From Streptomyces sp. CA-210063 (GTDB taxonomy: Bacteria; Actinomycetota; Actinomycetes; Streptomycetales; Streptomycetaceae), in the NCBI RefSeq assembly GCF_024612015.1, contig NZ_CP102512.1:4092001-4156000 (forward strand): a stretch of DNA of 64,000 nucleotides. The letters run 5' to 3'. A model generated the notes under the pieces. The model did no database searches. It had not been told where the DNA came from and saw only the letters and a program-made list of their open reading frames with translations. Below are positions 8,953 to 17,933 of the stretch, one piece after another (the stretch's first letter is position 1; each line of letters starts with the position of its first letter). The translations under genes were made by a program, and so were the position numbers.

Positions 8953-9072
8953 AGGGCGTTCGCAAGGGCATTCGTGAGGGCGCTCGTGAGGGCGCTCGTG
9001 AGGGCGCTCGTGAGGGCGCTCGTGAGGGCGCTCGTGAGGGCGCTCGTGAGGGCGCTCGTGAGGACGTTCGTG
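8953..9072. repeat. 12-bp minisatellite, seven perfect and three degenerate copies
   Basis: The unit AGGGCGCTCGTG occurs seven times identically from 8977 to 9060. It is preceded by two variant units (8953-8976) and followed by one (9061-9072). The array ends about 45 bases before the rarD start, so it lies in the presumed rarD leader or promoter. Perfect identity of the central copies suggests recent expansion by slippage or unequal exchange. Confidence 0.95.
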
Positions 9073-9118
9073 AGGGCCTGGGGGTCGCGACCGTGCGGCC
9101 GGATGAGAAGGAGGGGCC

Positions 9119-10168
9119 GTGGCGGGGCAGTCGAGGGGCGAACACCGGATAGGGCTGCTGAACGGCTTCGCGGCGTACGGGATGTGGGGACTCGTCCCGC
9201 TCTTCTGGCCCCTGCTGAAGCCCTCCGGCGCGGTGGAGATACTCGCCCACCGCATGGTCTGGTCCCTCGCGGTCGTCGGTCTCGCGCTTCTGGTGCTGCG
9301 ACGCTGGTCCTGGGCCGGTGAACTGCTGCGGCAGCCGCGCAGGCTCGGCCTGATCGCGGTCGCGGCGACGGTGATCACGGTCAACTGGGGCGTGTACATC
9401 TGGGCCGTGAACAACGAGCAGGTCGTCGAGGCCTCCCTCGGGTACTTCATCAACCCGCTCGTCACCATCGCCATCGGCGTCCTGCTGCTGAAGGAACGGC
9501 TGCGGCCCGTCCAGTGGACGGCGGTCGGCGTCGGCTTCGCGGCCGTCCTCGTCCTCGCGATCGGCTACGGGCGACCGCCGTGGATCTCTCTCTGCCTCGC
9601 CTTCTCCTTCGCCACGTACGGGCTGGTGAAGAAGAAGGTCAACCTGGGCGGCGTCGAGTCGCTCGCCGCGGAGACCGCGATCCAGTTCCTGCCCGCACTG
9701 GGCTATCTGCTGTGGCTGGGCTCGCACGGGAGCGCCACCTTCGGCCCGGAGGGGACGGGGCACGCCCTGCTCCTCGCCGCGACCGGGCTGGTGACCGCGC
9801 TGCCGCTGGTCTGCTTCGGGGCGGCCGCGATCCGGGTGCCGCTGTCCACGCTGGGGCTGCTGCAGTATCTGGCGCCGGTGTTCCAGTTCCTGCTGGGCGT
9901 CCTGTACTTCGGTGAGGCCATGCCTCCCGAGCGGTGGGCGGGCTTCGCGCTGGTGTGGCTGGCGCTGTCGCTGCTGACGTGGGACGCGCTGCGGACGGCA
10001 CGGGTGGCGCGGGCGCGGCTGGGCGAGCGGAGAGAGCGGGGAGAGCGAGGAGAGCGGGGAGATGCGGCGGCGGGGAAGGCGGTTGGCTCCGTAAAGGCGG
10101 TGGGCTCCGTAGAGGCGGTGGGCTCCGTAGAGGCGGTGGGCGAGCCCTCCCGTGCGCGAACCCCCTGA
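9119..10168 (+). CDS. rarD: RarD-like EamA-family transporter
   Basis: 349-residue inner-membrane protein of the drug/metabolite transporter superfamily. About ten hydrophobic helices fill residues 15-295, and the N-terminal GLLNGFAAYGMWGLVPLFW, INWGVYIWAVN-like and ASLGYFINPL motifs are typical of RarD (chloramphenicol-sensitive protein). Substrate unknown. The GTG at 9119 follows GAGAAGGAGGGGCC. The C-terminal about 50 residues are odd: an RERGERGERG stretch and then a sixfold-residue repeat (AVGSVK/E) encoded by an 18-bp tandem repeat at 10076-10140, absent from RarD proteins I know; probably a disordered, neutral tail. Confidence 0.88.
   Translation: MAGQSRGEHRIGLLNGFAAYGMWGLVPLFWPLLKPSGAVEILAHRMVWSLAVVGLALLVLRRWSWAGELLRQPRRLGLIAVAATVITVNWGVYIWAVNNEQVVEASLGYFINPLVTIAIGVLLLKERLRPVQWTAVGVGFAAVLVLAIGYGRPPWISLCLAFSFATYGLVKKKVNLGGVESLAAETAIQFLPALGYLLWLGSHGSATFGPEGTGHALLLAATGLVTALPLVCFGAAAIRVPLSTLGLLQYLAPVFQFLLGVLYFGEAMPPERWAGFALVWLALSLLTWDALRTARVARARLGERRERGERGERGDAAAGKAVGSVKAVGSVEAVGSVEAVGEPSRARTP
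10076..10140. repeat. 18-bp tandem repeat in the 3' end of rarD
   Basis: Three full copies and most of a fourth of an 18-bp unit (consensus RAGGCGGTGGGCTCCGTA) start at 10076, 10094, 10112 and 10130. In frame they encode the repeated hexapeptide (K/E)AVGSV. Copies 2 and 3 differ at one position only. Confidence 0.95.
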
Positions 10169-10266
10169 CCGAATAGCGCTCTTGACGGAGAGTCAGTCCC
10201 ACCAGCACCATCACGGCACCTCATTCACTGTGGACTCACCATGGGCCGGCCAACAGCCGCCCATGA

Positions 10267-11289
<1,023 letters not shown>

Positions 11290-11339
11290 GGCTGCGCGCG
11301 TTGTAGGTGCCTGTGCGCGTTGGAGGTGCCTGTGCGTTT

Positions 11340-11378
11340 CCGGGGTCGGCCGGCGGAGTGGTGCGCGGCCGACCCCGG
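11340..11378. terminator. Hairpin after the aminopeptidase gene
   Basis: CCGGGGTCGGCC at 11340-11351 pairs perfectly with 11367-11378 around a 15-base loop. It lies about 50 bases past the aminopeptidase stop and about 40 bases past the stop of the convergent minus-strand gene, so it can end both transcripts. Just before it a 19-bp unit is tandemly duplicated at about 11294-11331. Confidence 0.75.
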
Positions 11379-11415
11379 GCGTGTGGTGGGGGTGGGGACG
11401 GGGGCAGGGGCCGGG

Positions 11416-12222
11416 TTAACGCGAAGGCCGGTGAGCGGGTGTGCCGGGGGTGGGCGGCCGGGTTGCCGCGGAGGAGTGCTGCTTCGCGAGGGCGTGGGCG
11501 TGCGCCGGGGTCGCGCTCGTCGAGCGGAGGCGGGACGCGACCGGTGTGGGCATGCGGGTGCCGTGGGCGAGATCGGCGGTCACTCCGGAGCGGAGGGCAC
11601 CGAGCCGGGCCAGGTGGCGCCGCTGTTGCTCCGGGGTGAGCGACGCGACGTCGACGCTCGCGGCGGCCCGTACGGCCGCCGGGTGCGTCGGGATGGGGGA
11701 CGCGCCCTTCGTGGGGGCGCGGGAGGGGTCCAGTCCGGCGGAACGGAGCGCTGCGGCGCGTGCGCTCCAGGGGGTTTCTTCGGGGGTACGGCGGTGGGGG
11801 GTCTGGGGGCTGCCGGTGCCGCCTTGTTGAGCGGTTGCGCTCGGCGTATGGCTGAGGGGGCGCCAACTCATCGTGCCGGTGAGCTCGTTGAAGGTGACTT
11901 CGACTCGGGGGCGGGGGGTGGTGGGTTCGGGGGGCGGGTGTGGGGAGCGGCGGCGGGCTGCGTCGGGGAGGGGGGCGCGGGTGGGGGCGGGGGTACGGCG
12001 GGGTTCGGTGGTGTTCACGCCGGCGGCCGCCCCGGGGCGGCTGCCGAGTCGATCGTCCCCACCGGCCCTGGTGCTCCCGTCGGCCCGGCTGTCGCCGCCG
12101 ATCGGGTCGTGGCCGCTCAACCGCGGGTCCCGACCGGCCAGGCCGGTGAGGCCAGCCCGGATCCGTTCGTTGTCCGGGGCCGCGCCGCTGTCCCCGGGGG
12201 TTCGGTTCGGGTTACTGGCCAT
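11416..12222 (-). CDS. Uncharacterised Pro/Ala/Arg-rich protein, last gene of the T4SS-like left arm
   Basis: 268 residues, no signal peptide or membrane segment, mostly low complexity. Two short stretches look folded: VEVTFNELTGTMSWRPL in the middle and LTPEQQRRHLARLGALRSG near residue 190. Its start overlaps the end of the TPR gene by 11 bases, so it is translationally coupled and likely works with it. GC bias at third codon positions fits a real gene. I do not recognise a family; an accessory or substrate-handling role in the adjacent secretion-like system is only inference from position. Confidence 0.7.
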   Translation of the reverse strand: MASNPNRTPGDSGAAPDNERIRAGLTGLAGRDPRLSGHDPIGGDSRADGSTRAGGDDRLGSRPGAAAGVNTTEPRRTPAPTRAPLPDAARRRSPHPPPEPTTPRPRVEVTFNELTGTMSWRPLSHTPSATAQQGGTGSPQTPHRRTPEETPWSARAAALRSAGLDPSRAPTKGASPIPTHPAAVRAAASVDVASLTPEQQRRHLARLGALRSGVTADLAHGTRMPTPVASRLRSTSATPAHAHALAKQHSSAATRPPTPGTPAHRPSR

Positions 12223-15118
12223 GGGCGTAGGGGGCGCCGTCGAGGGCGCGGGCTCGTTCGGTGAGGCGGATCATGCGGGTGCGGGCCTTTTCGAGTTGTT
12301 CCACGTCGTCGGCGGCCGGGCCGGCGTCGGCGGCGAGTTCGGTCCAGACGGCGATCAGGTCGCGGCCCAGGTGCAGGCCCTGGAGCGGGTCGCGGACCGC
12401 GCGCCACGCCGCCGCCGCGCTCTGGATGTTGCCGTACGCCGCACGCTGGTCGCGCAGGCTGTGACGGAGGCCGGCCAGGTCGAGGGACAGGTGGAACGAC
12501 CTCAGCGCGTCACCGGCCAAGTAGGCGATGTACGCGGTCAGTTCGCGGAGCTTCAGCACCTCGGGGTGCTGCGGGCCGAGCGTCGCCGTCGCCTGGGAGA
12601 CGGTCTGCTCGGCCATCTCCGCGGCCTCCTGGATCCGGCCCAGTTTCACCGCCTCGTTGATCCGCGACACGGGCTCCGCGAACGGGGACGCCGTACCGCC
12701 GTCCTCCTCCGCCGTGTCCAGCACCGCCTCCGCCACCGCGTCGAACTCCCGCACGGGCGCGGGTTTCGGAGCGCTGTCCTCCGCCAGCACCTTCCACTCG
12801 GGAGCGGAGTAGGCGTCGGTGGCGGACTCCTCCGGAGGGGCGAGGGCAGGGGGTGCGGGTTCAGGGCTGGGGGTGGAGGCGGGCGGGTGGATCGGCGCCG
12901 GGGCCGGTGTCGGGGGCCAGGGCTGGGGCTCCAGCGTGGCGGGCCCCGACACCGGCACCGAGTCCGACGGGTGCGCCGGTGCGGGGGAAGGGGGCGCCTC
13001 GGGCATCGGCTCCGGGGTGGGGTCGTTGGCCGGGGCCGGGGGCCACGTCTGCGGGTTCAGGAAGACGTGCTTCGACTCCGACTCGCGGGAGGCCACGGCG
13101 TCCGACGGGTGGGCGGACGCGTGCCCCGGGGCCGCGTCCTGACTCGGAGGCCAGGGCTCGGGCTCCAGGGGCCCGGGCCTCGACTCCGGAACCGGTCCGG
13201 CGTCCGGCGGCGCGTGGGCTGAGTCCCGTGCCGGGGCCGCATTCTGGCCCGGGGGCCACGGTTGCGGCTCCAGTGACGTGGGGGCCGAGCGTGGTGGGTT
13301 CGCGGGGGTCTGGTTCGGGTGCCAGGTGTGGGGGGTCGTCGGGGGCGGAGGGAGGTCGGGGTCCATGGCCGGGCCGAACTCGCCCGTCGGGGGTGAGACC
13401 GTGCCGGCGGTCGGGCCCGCCTCCCGGGTGGGCTCGGGTGTGGGGGGCTTGCCCTCCGGGTCCACCTGGATGCCCGGCAGGGTCAGCGGGAGGCCCGGTG
13501 TGCGGGGCGGCTGCGCGAGCGGCCCGTCCTTCGGTTCCGGCACCGCGCGCAGCACGAACGTCGACGGCGCGACACCACCGGCCGCCGGCTCCGACGTCTG
13601 CCCCTGCTTCTCCTTCGCCGCCGTGAGCGGCATCGTCCGCGGCTCCCGCTTCGCCGGCGGGGCCGCCTGGGCCTGCTCCGGCTTCGCCTCGTGGGCGGTC
13701 GGCTCCGGCTCCGCCTCGGGAGCGGTCGGCTCCGGCGTGTGCGCGGGTACGGCCGTGGGCACGGACTTCGCCGCCGACAGCGGAAGCGTGCTGGGCTCCC
13801 GCCTCGGCCGCTCGGGCGCCGACGCAGAACCACCCGGCTCCGCCGAGAGCGACGCCGCCTCCCCCGCCGCCAACCGCATCGTGCTGGGCTCCCGGCCCGG
13901 CTGCGCCGGGACCTGCATGTCCCGCATGGATTGCGACTGCGGCTGCCGTTCGGGCTCTACCGACGGCTCCGGCTGAGGCTGCCACTGCGGCTGGGCCTGG
14001 GCCTGCGGCTGCACGTTCCGCTGAGCTTGCGGCTGCGGCTCGGGCTGCGCCGACGGCTCCGACTGCGCCTGAGCATGCCAGTGCGCCTGCGCGTCCGGGT
14101 GGGGCTCCGGCCGTGCCTGAGGCTGCGCCTGCGATTGCGCGTCCGGGTGGGGCTCCGGCCGTGCCTGAGGCTGCGCCTGCGATTGCGCGTCCGGGTGGGC
14201 TTGCGGCTGCCGCTCCGGCTGCGCCGACGGCTCCGGCCGTGCCTGCGCCTGCCACTGCGGCTGAGCCTGGGCCTGCGGCTGCACGTCCCGCTGCGGCTGC
14301 CGCTCGGGCTTCACCGGCAGCTCCGGCCGGGCCTGGGCTTGGGCCTGGGCCTGGGCCTGGGCCTGGGCCTGGGCCTGGGCCTGGGCCTGCCACTGAGGAT
14401 CCGGCTGCGGCCGCGCATGGGGCGCCGTTTCAGCCGGTGCACCCAACTGCCCCTGGGCAGCCGGAAGTTCAGCCCCTGACGCCGCCGACTCCGGTACCGC
14501 GCGCAACACATGCGTCGACCTGTCACGGCGTGGCGCGGTCGCCGGGCGCTCGGGCGGCTCCGGTGTCGACGACTGGGCCGCCCCTTCGCCGAGGTGTGCC
14601 GCCTCCGCCGTACCCGACCGCTCAGCCACAGGCGCAGCCGCAGCCGCAGCCCCGTGCTCACCCGCACCCGCAGCGGCATGTCCGGCGGCCGCACCCGCGT
14701 GCCTGCCCGCCGCCGCGCCCGAGCCCGGAACCGCAGCCACTCCCTCACTCACCGGCGCAGCACCAGAACCAGCCCCAAGGCCCCCCGGCACCCCCACGTA
14801 CCCCCTCGGCTCCCCCACCCGCACCGGCTCCCCGGTGTAGTGGCTGGAGCCGTCGACGTGGACCTGGAGGGGGACGACGTAGCCGATGCGTTCGTCGTGG
14901 ATGGTGGCGAGGACGGGGTGGCCGGTGGCGAGGGCGAGGCGGTGGAGATAGTCGAGGGCGGCGGTCTGGAGGGACGCCCCGGCGGCCGGGGGCACCGGCA
15001 TGCCGCCGACCGTCGCGTCGCCCTCGGCGGAGACGCGTACGTCGATCGGGGTCGGTCCGGCCGGCGCACGCCCCGCGCGCTTGAGTTCCCGCTTCTGTTC
15101 GCGGCTGAGTCGAGTCAT
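12212..15118 (-). CDS. Large TPR-like scaffold protein with disordered repeat-rich linker
   Basis: 968 residues in three parts. Residues 1-115 form a compact conserved-looking domain (MTRLSREQKRELKRAGR..., then HPVLATIHDERIGYVVPLQV). Residues about 115-795 are a disordered Pro/Gln/Ala/Glu-rich linker. Residues about 795-968 are helical and TPR-like (INEAVKLGRIQEAAEMAEQT, GPQHPEVLKLRELTAYIAYLAG). The linker carries recurrent short motifs: an (S/R)T-x-x-L-(R/S/T)A element at least five times, a P(Q/E)(P/T)WPP element four times, a 16-residue duplication and a (QA)n tract. No enzyme signature is visible. It ends the cluster with the 268-residue gene and begins 7 bases after the lipoprotein gene, so it belongs to that operon. 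A docking or adaptor role is inference. Confidence 0.85.
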   Translation of the reverse strand: MTRLSREQKRELKRAGRAPAGPTPIDVRVSAEGDATVGGMPVPPAAGASLQTAALDYLHRLALATGHPVLATIHDERIGYVVPLQVHVDGSSHYTGEPVRVGEPRGYVGVPGGLGAGSGAAPVSEGVAAVPGSGAAAGRHAGAAAGHAAAGAGEHGAAAAAAPVAERSGTAEAAHLGEGAAQSSTPEPPERPATAPRRDRSTHVLRAVPESAASGAELPAAQGQLGAPAETAPHARPQPDPQWQAQAQAQAQAQAQAQAQAQARPELPVKPERQPQRDVQPQAQAQPQWQAQARPEPSAQPERQPQAHPDAQSQAQPQARPEPHPDAQSQAQPQARPEPHPDAQAHWHAQAQSEPSAQPEPQPQAQRNVQPQAQAQPQWQPQPEPSVEPERQPQSQSMRDMQVPAQPGREPSTMRLAAGEAASLSAEPGGSASAPERPRREPSTLPLSAAKSVPTAVPAHTPEPTAPEAEPEPTAHEAKPEQAQAAPPAKREPRTMPLTAAKEKQGQTSEPAAGGVAPSTFVLRAVPEPKDGPLAQPPRTPGLPLTLPGIQVDPEGKPPTPEPTREAGPTAGTVSPPTGEFGPAMDPDLPPPPTTPHTWHPNQTPANPPRSAPTSLEPQPWPPGQNAAPARDSAHAPPDAGPVPESRPGPLEPEPWPPSQDAAPGHASAHPSDAVASRESESKHVFLNPQTWPPAPANDPTPEPMPEAPPSPAPAHPSDSVPVSGPATLEPQPWPPTPAPAPIHPPASTPSPEPAPPALAPPEESATDAYSAPEWKVLAEDSAPKPAPVREFDAVAEAVLDTAEEDGGTASPFAEPVSRINEAVKLGRIQEAAEMAEQTVSQATATLGPQHPEVLKLRELTAYIAYLAGDALRSFHLSLDLAGLRHSLRDQRAAYGNIQSAAAAWRAVRDPLQGLHLGRDLIAVWTELAADAGPAADDVEQLEKARTRMIRLTERARALDGAPYAHGQ
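14091..14198. repeat. 48-bp tandem repeat inside the TPR gene
   Basis: Two identical 48-bp units at 14091-14138 and 14139-14186, followed by the first 12 bases of a third. On the minus strand each encodes the 16 residues HPDAQSQAQPQARPEP. Perfect identity at DNA level indicates recent duplication. Confidence 0.95.
14331..14390. repeat. GCCTGG hexanucleotide array inside the TPR gene
   Basis: Ten consecutive hexamers, eight of them exactly GCCTGG, from 14331 to 14390. They encode an alternating Gln-Ala tract on the minus strand. In-frame length change by slippage would only alter linker length. Confidence 0.95.
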
Positions 15119-15125
15119 CGTTCCC

Positions 15126-15917
15126 TCACTCGGGTCGGGCAGAAGGAGAAGGAGATGGAGGTGTGGCGGAGGAAGCGGCGGGGTCGGACGTGGACTCCGG
15201 TGCCGACACCGCTGCCTCCACCGTACGCACCTCGTCCACCCGCCACGGCTCGCCCTTGCCCGGGCGAACCAGCTTCACGTACACCGTGGCCTGGGGACCG
15301 GTCCCCGTCCAGCCGTCGCGGCCGTACGCCTTGCCGTCGACGAAGAGGGCGCGGTAGGCGTCCCGCGCCGAGTCGGAGGGGGCGTCGCCGTCGTCGTCGA
15401 GTTCCACGTCGACGGTGGTCCAAGCCCGGTGCGCGGCCCAGGAGTTCCACTGCTCGCCGGCGCCGCTCGCGGGGCGGTACGAGCGCTCGGCCTTCGCCTT
15501 GGCGGCGGTGAACCAGCGCGCGGAGCGCAGTACGGCGTCGTGCGGGCTCGAGTCGTACTTCGTGTCGTAGCCGTACGCCACCTCGACCCAGGCCTGGGCG
15601 ACGGCGGTCGCGTCGGTCTCGTCGACGCCGGTGGGGCTCGGGACATGCGCGTCCGAGCCGAGCGGTTTGCCGGACGGCAGCGGCGCCTTGGGGGCGATGG
15701 ACGGCTCGGCCGAGGACGTGCCGCCGCCCGCCGTCTCGCGGTGGTCCTCCAGGCCGCACGCGGCGAGGACCGCGACACCGGTCACCGTCGCGAGCACGAC
15801 CGCGCCCGCCCTGCCGACCCTGGAGAGCCTGCCGACGCCACCGGCCCCGTATGGTCCGCCGCGCTCGTCACGCCCCCCGCGCCCTCCGCGTGCGCTGTGC
15901 ATCGCGTTCACTCTCAT
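15126..15917 (-). CDS. Putative lipoprotein with NTF2/VirB8-like outer domain
   Basis: 263 residues from the ATG at 15917, which directly follows GAGGAGGGGG; a longer frame to 16025 has no such signal. A hydrophobic stretch (VGRAGAVVLATVTGVAV) ends in a lipobox LAAC with Cys54, so the protein should be lipid-anchored outside the membrane. After a Ser/Pro-rich linker, residues about 85-230 show alternating helix/strand pattern and a length typical of NTF2-like domains (AVAQAWVEVAYGY... to EPWRVDEVRTVEAA), as in VirB8/TcpC-type conjugation proteins. It lies between the muralytic enzyme and the TPR gene of the cluster. Alternatively it is simply an uncharacterised lipoprotein. Confidence 0.78.
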   Translation of the reverse strand: MRVNAMHSARGGRGGRDERGGPYGAGGVGRLSRVGRAGAVVLATVTGVAVLAACGLEDHRETAGGGTSSAEPSIAPKAPLPSGKPLGSDAHVPSPTGVDETDATAVAQAWVEVAYGYDTKYDSSPHDAVLRSARWFTAAKAKAERSYRPASGAGEQWNSWAAHRAWTTVDVELDDDGDAPSDSARDAYRALFVDGKAYGRDGWTGTGPQATVYVKLVRPGKGEPWRVDEVRTVEAAVSAPESTSDPAASSATPPSPSPSARPE

Positions 15918-16032
15918 CCCCCTCCTCACCTCAGTGTCCTTCCTCGCCGATCGCGTCCTCCACACCGATCGTCCCGTCCACGCTGCCCGTGTCGTCCACG
16001 CCGGCCGCCGCGTCCCGTCACCCACGTCGTCA

Positions 16033-17067
16033 CTACAGCCCCAACCACGGCGCCGGATCGACGTACTTGTCGTTCTGCATCACCTCGAAGTGGAGATGCG
16101 CGCCCGTCGAGTAGCCCGTCGAGCCGACCGGGCCGATGCGTTGACCGACCTTCACCTTGTCGCCGGCCTTGACGTTGAGTCCGGACAGCATGTGGTTGTA
16201 CGTCGTGGAGACGCGGTCGCCGTTGACGGTGCCGTGGGAGATGACGACGCGGTTGCCGTAACCGTTGGTCCAGCCGGCGAACGTGACCTCGCCGTCGCGG
16301 GCCGCGAGGACCGGCGTGCCGGCGGCCGCGCCGAAGTCGATGCCGGTGTGGAGCTTGCGGACGCCGAGCGTGGGGTGCATGCGCCAGCCGTACGGGGAGG
16401 TCACGGGCGGATTGCCGGAGAGCGGCATCGCCATCTGCCTGCCCTCGGGAAGCTTGCCCGGCGGGTCGTCCACCGACTCGTACTTGGCGATGAGGGACTT
16501 GATGCGGGCTACGTAGTTCTGGGTCTCGGTGTAGGGCGGGATGCCGCCGTACTTCTGCACGGCGCCCGGGCCCGCGTTGTACGCCGCGAGCGCCAGGTCG
16601 AGGGTCTCGCCGGTGGCCTGGCCGCTGTCCTTGTAGCCCTGGACCTGTTTGGCGAGGGCGCAGTCGTAGCGGCCCTGGGCCATGATCGCGTCGCCCGGGT
16701 CGTACGGGGACACCCGGCCGTTGCCGTCGTCGTCCCTGCCCCAGCTCGGCCAGGTGCCGGGCATGAACTGGCTCAACCCCTCGGCCCCCACCGGGGACTT
16801 GGCGTTCGGGTTCCAGCCCGACTCGGCCTCGATCTGCGCGGCGATCACGGCCGGCTTGATGACGTCGCACATGCTGCCCGCCTTGAGGACCCACGGCACG
16901 TACTCCGCCGGTACCTGGCCCGTCTTGAGGCCGCCGCCGACGCCCTGTTCCTCCGCGTCGGCCTCGCCGCCGCCGCTCACCGCGACCATCATGACCACCG
17001 GCATCATCACGGCCGCCACGCAGCCGCCGACGACCCAGGTCGTGACGGACCCTCCCCCGTTGGACAT
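16033..17067 (-). CDS. Bifunctional peptidoglycan hydrolase: lytic transglycosylase (SLT) plus M23 endopeptidase
   Basis: 344 residues. One membrane segment at about 10-31 anchors it. Residues about 60-195 form an SLT domain with catalytic Glu82 (AESGWNP), GLSQFMPGTW and AYNAGPG. Residues about 212-344 form a LytM/M23 metallopeptidase with zinc ligands His240, Asp244 (HTGIDFG) and His326 (HLHFE), and catalytic His292/His324. The combination cuts both glycan strands and peptide crosslinks, and is the usual VirB1-type enzyme that opens the wall for T4SS assembly in Gram-positives. First gene of the minus-strand arm, divergent from the secretion genes at 17385 onwards. Confidence 0.95.
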   Translation of the reverse strand: MSNGGGSVTTWVVGGCVAAVMMPVVMMVAVSGGGEADAEEQGVGGGLKTGQVPAEYVPWVLKAGSMCDVIKPAVIAAQIEAESGWNPNAKSPVGAEGLSQFMPGTWPSWGRDDDGNGRVSPYDPGDAIMAQGRYDCALAKQVQGYKDSGQATGETLDLALAAYNAGPGAVQKYGGIPPYTETQNYVARIKSLIAKYESVDDPPGKLPEGRQMAMPLSGNPPVTSPYGWRMHPTLGVRKLHTGIDFGAAAGTPVLAARDGEVTFAGWTNGYGNRVVISHGTVNGDRVSTTYNHMLSGLNVKAGDKVKVGQRIGPVGSTGYSTGAHLHFEVMQNDKYVDPAPWLGL

Positions 17068-17384
17068 CTGCTCCCCTCAGCGTCGAAGTCCAGTCATGCT
17101 CCTGCCACTTGTGGCCAGGCAGTCGAGTCTCTCCGCTCACCCCCGCTCCGTGCGTCACCAGCGCGTCACAGGCTCGTCGCAGGAACTCACGCCCCGATTC
17201 CCAAGCCGCCCGTACACCGTGAAGATCGGAGGACGACACAGAACACAACAGCGCGTACGACGCCGGATGCGACGGGCCTGACGGGCCCGACGGGCTCAGG
17301 AAGACTGCTTGGCACGCGGGCTCAGGAAGACTGCTTGGCACGCGGGCTCAGGAAGACTGCTGTGATCAGCGGCGGAAACGGGGA
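17068..17384. other. Divergent promoter region of the T4SS-like cluster
   Basis: 317 bases separating the two arms, so both promoters should lie here. Visible elements: GCCACTTGTGGC (imperfectly extended) at 17104-17115, two closely spaced GCGTCAC motifs at about 17154-17171, and a 26-bp tandem repeat at 17292-17361. I cannot assign -35/-10 boxes with confidence. Confidence 0.6.
17292..17361. repeat. 26-bp tandem repeat, 2.7 copies
   Basis: Identical 26-bp units at 17292-17317 and 17318-17343, then 18 matching bases at 17344-17361. The unit starts GGGCTCAGGAAGACTGC. The last copy ends 24 bases before the first start of the plus arm, so the array sits in its promoter or leader. It may be an operator array or an unstable spacer. 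Confidence 0.95.
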
Positions 17385-17933
17385 GTGGTGGAGAGCGGTG
17401 ATGCGGTGATGCAGCCAGGCGCAGGACAGGCGGCGGCCGGGCCGGAGATCTGGCTGCGTGGGCCGGTCATGGAACCTCAGGCGCGGCCCCAGGACCCGCC
17501 ACCCCAGGCGGCCGCGAGCCCGCGGCGGTTCTCCTGGGTCGCCACGCACGGCGGCGCCGGGTCCACCACCCTCGCCACGGTCTTCGGCGGCCATGACGCG
17601 GGCCGCAACTGGCCGCGCCCCGAACACGGCGAACCGTCGTCGGTGCTGCTGGTGGGGCGTACGCACGCCGCCGGGCTCGACGCGGTCTCGCACACGCTGG
17701 ACATCTTCCGGCGGGGCGACGCGCCGCCGGGGCTGGACCTCGACGCGATCGTGCTGGTCGCGGACGCGCCCGGCCGGCTGCCCCGGCAGCTCGTGCAGCG
17801 CGTGAAAGTGATCAGTTCCGTGATCGACGTCTATCGCGTGCCGTGGGTGCCCGCCTGGCGCACCGGCGACCTCACCGGCCCGCCGCCGCGGGAGAGCGCG
17901 GCGCTGGCCCGTCTCACCGGGAGGACCCCATGA
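17385..17933 (+). CDS. Protein with degenerate P-loop (ParA/MinD-like remnant), first gene of the plus arm
   Basis: 182 residues if started at the GTG at 17385; GTG 17406 or ATG 17409 are possible shorter starts and no ribosome binding site is decisive. Residues 50-64 read WVATHGGAGSTTLAT, which has the shape of a deviant Walker A (KGGxGKTT) with both lysines missing. LDAIVLVADAPGRLPRQLVQRV resembles the later strand-helix of such ATPases. So the fold may be ParA-like but nucleotide hydrolysis is doubtful. Its stop overlaps the next start (ATGA), so it is co-translated with the first pilin-like gene. Confidence 0.8.
   Translation: MVESGDAVMQPGAGQAAAGPEIWLRGPVMEPQARPQDPPPQAAASPRRFSWVATHGGAGSTTLATVFGGHDAGRNWPRPEHGEPSSVLLVGRTHAAGLDAVSHTLDIFRRGDAPPGLDLDAIVLVADAPGRLPRQLVQRVKVISSVIDVYRVPWVPAWRTGDLTGPPPRESAALARLTGRTP

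Larger units (their letters stand above)
8774..9118. other. Intergenic region with long hairpin and 12-bp minisatellite
   Basis: 345 bases between the oxidoreductase and rarD. It contains repeated TGTCC(G/C)CTGGAC near 8790-8822, a long hairpin (8883-8934) and a 12-bp tandem array (8953-9072). Short frames across the array translate into simple repeats (such as REGA) and are not believed to be genes. Confidence 0.7.

Noticed and set aside
8953..9072. Possible CRISPR array
   Set aside because: Units are directly adjacent with no spacers and no cas genes lie in the window.
8919..9152. Short frames across the minisatellite encoding REGA or VRAL repeats
   Set aside because: All frames are open through the array simply because the 12-bp unit lacks stops; no ribosome binding site, and the ATG lies inside a hairpin arm.
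11320..13222. Plus-strand Gly/Arg-rich frames opposite the T4SS left arm
   Set aside because: Low-complexity shadows; the minus-strand genes have overlapping stop/start coupling and real domains.
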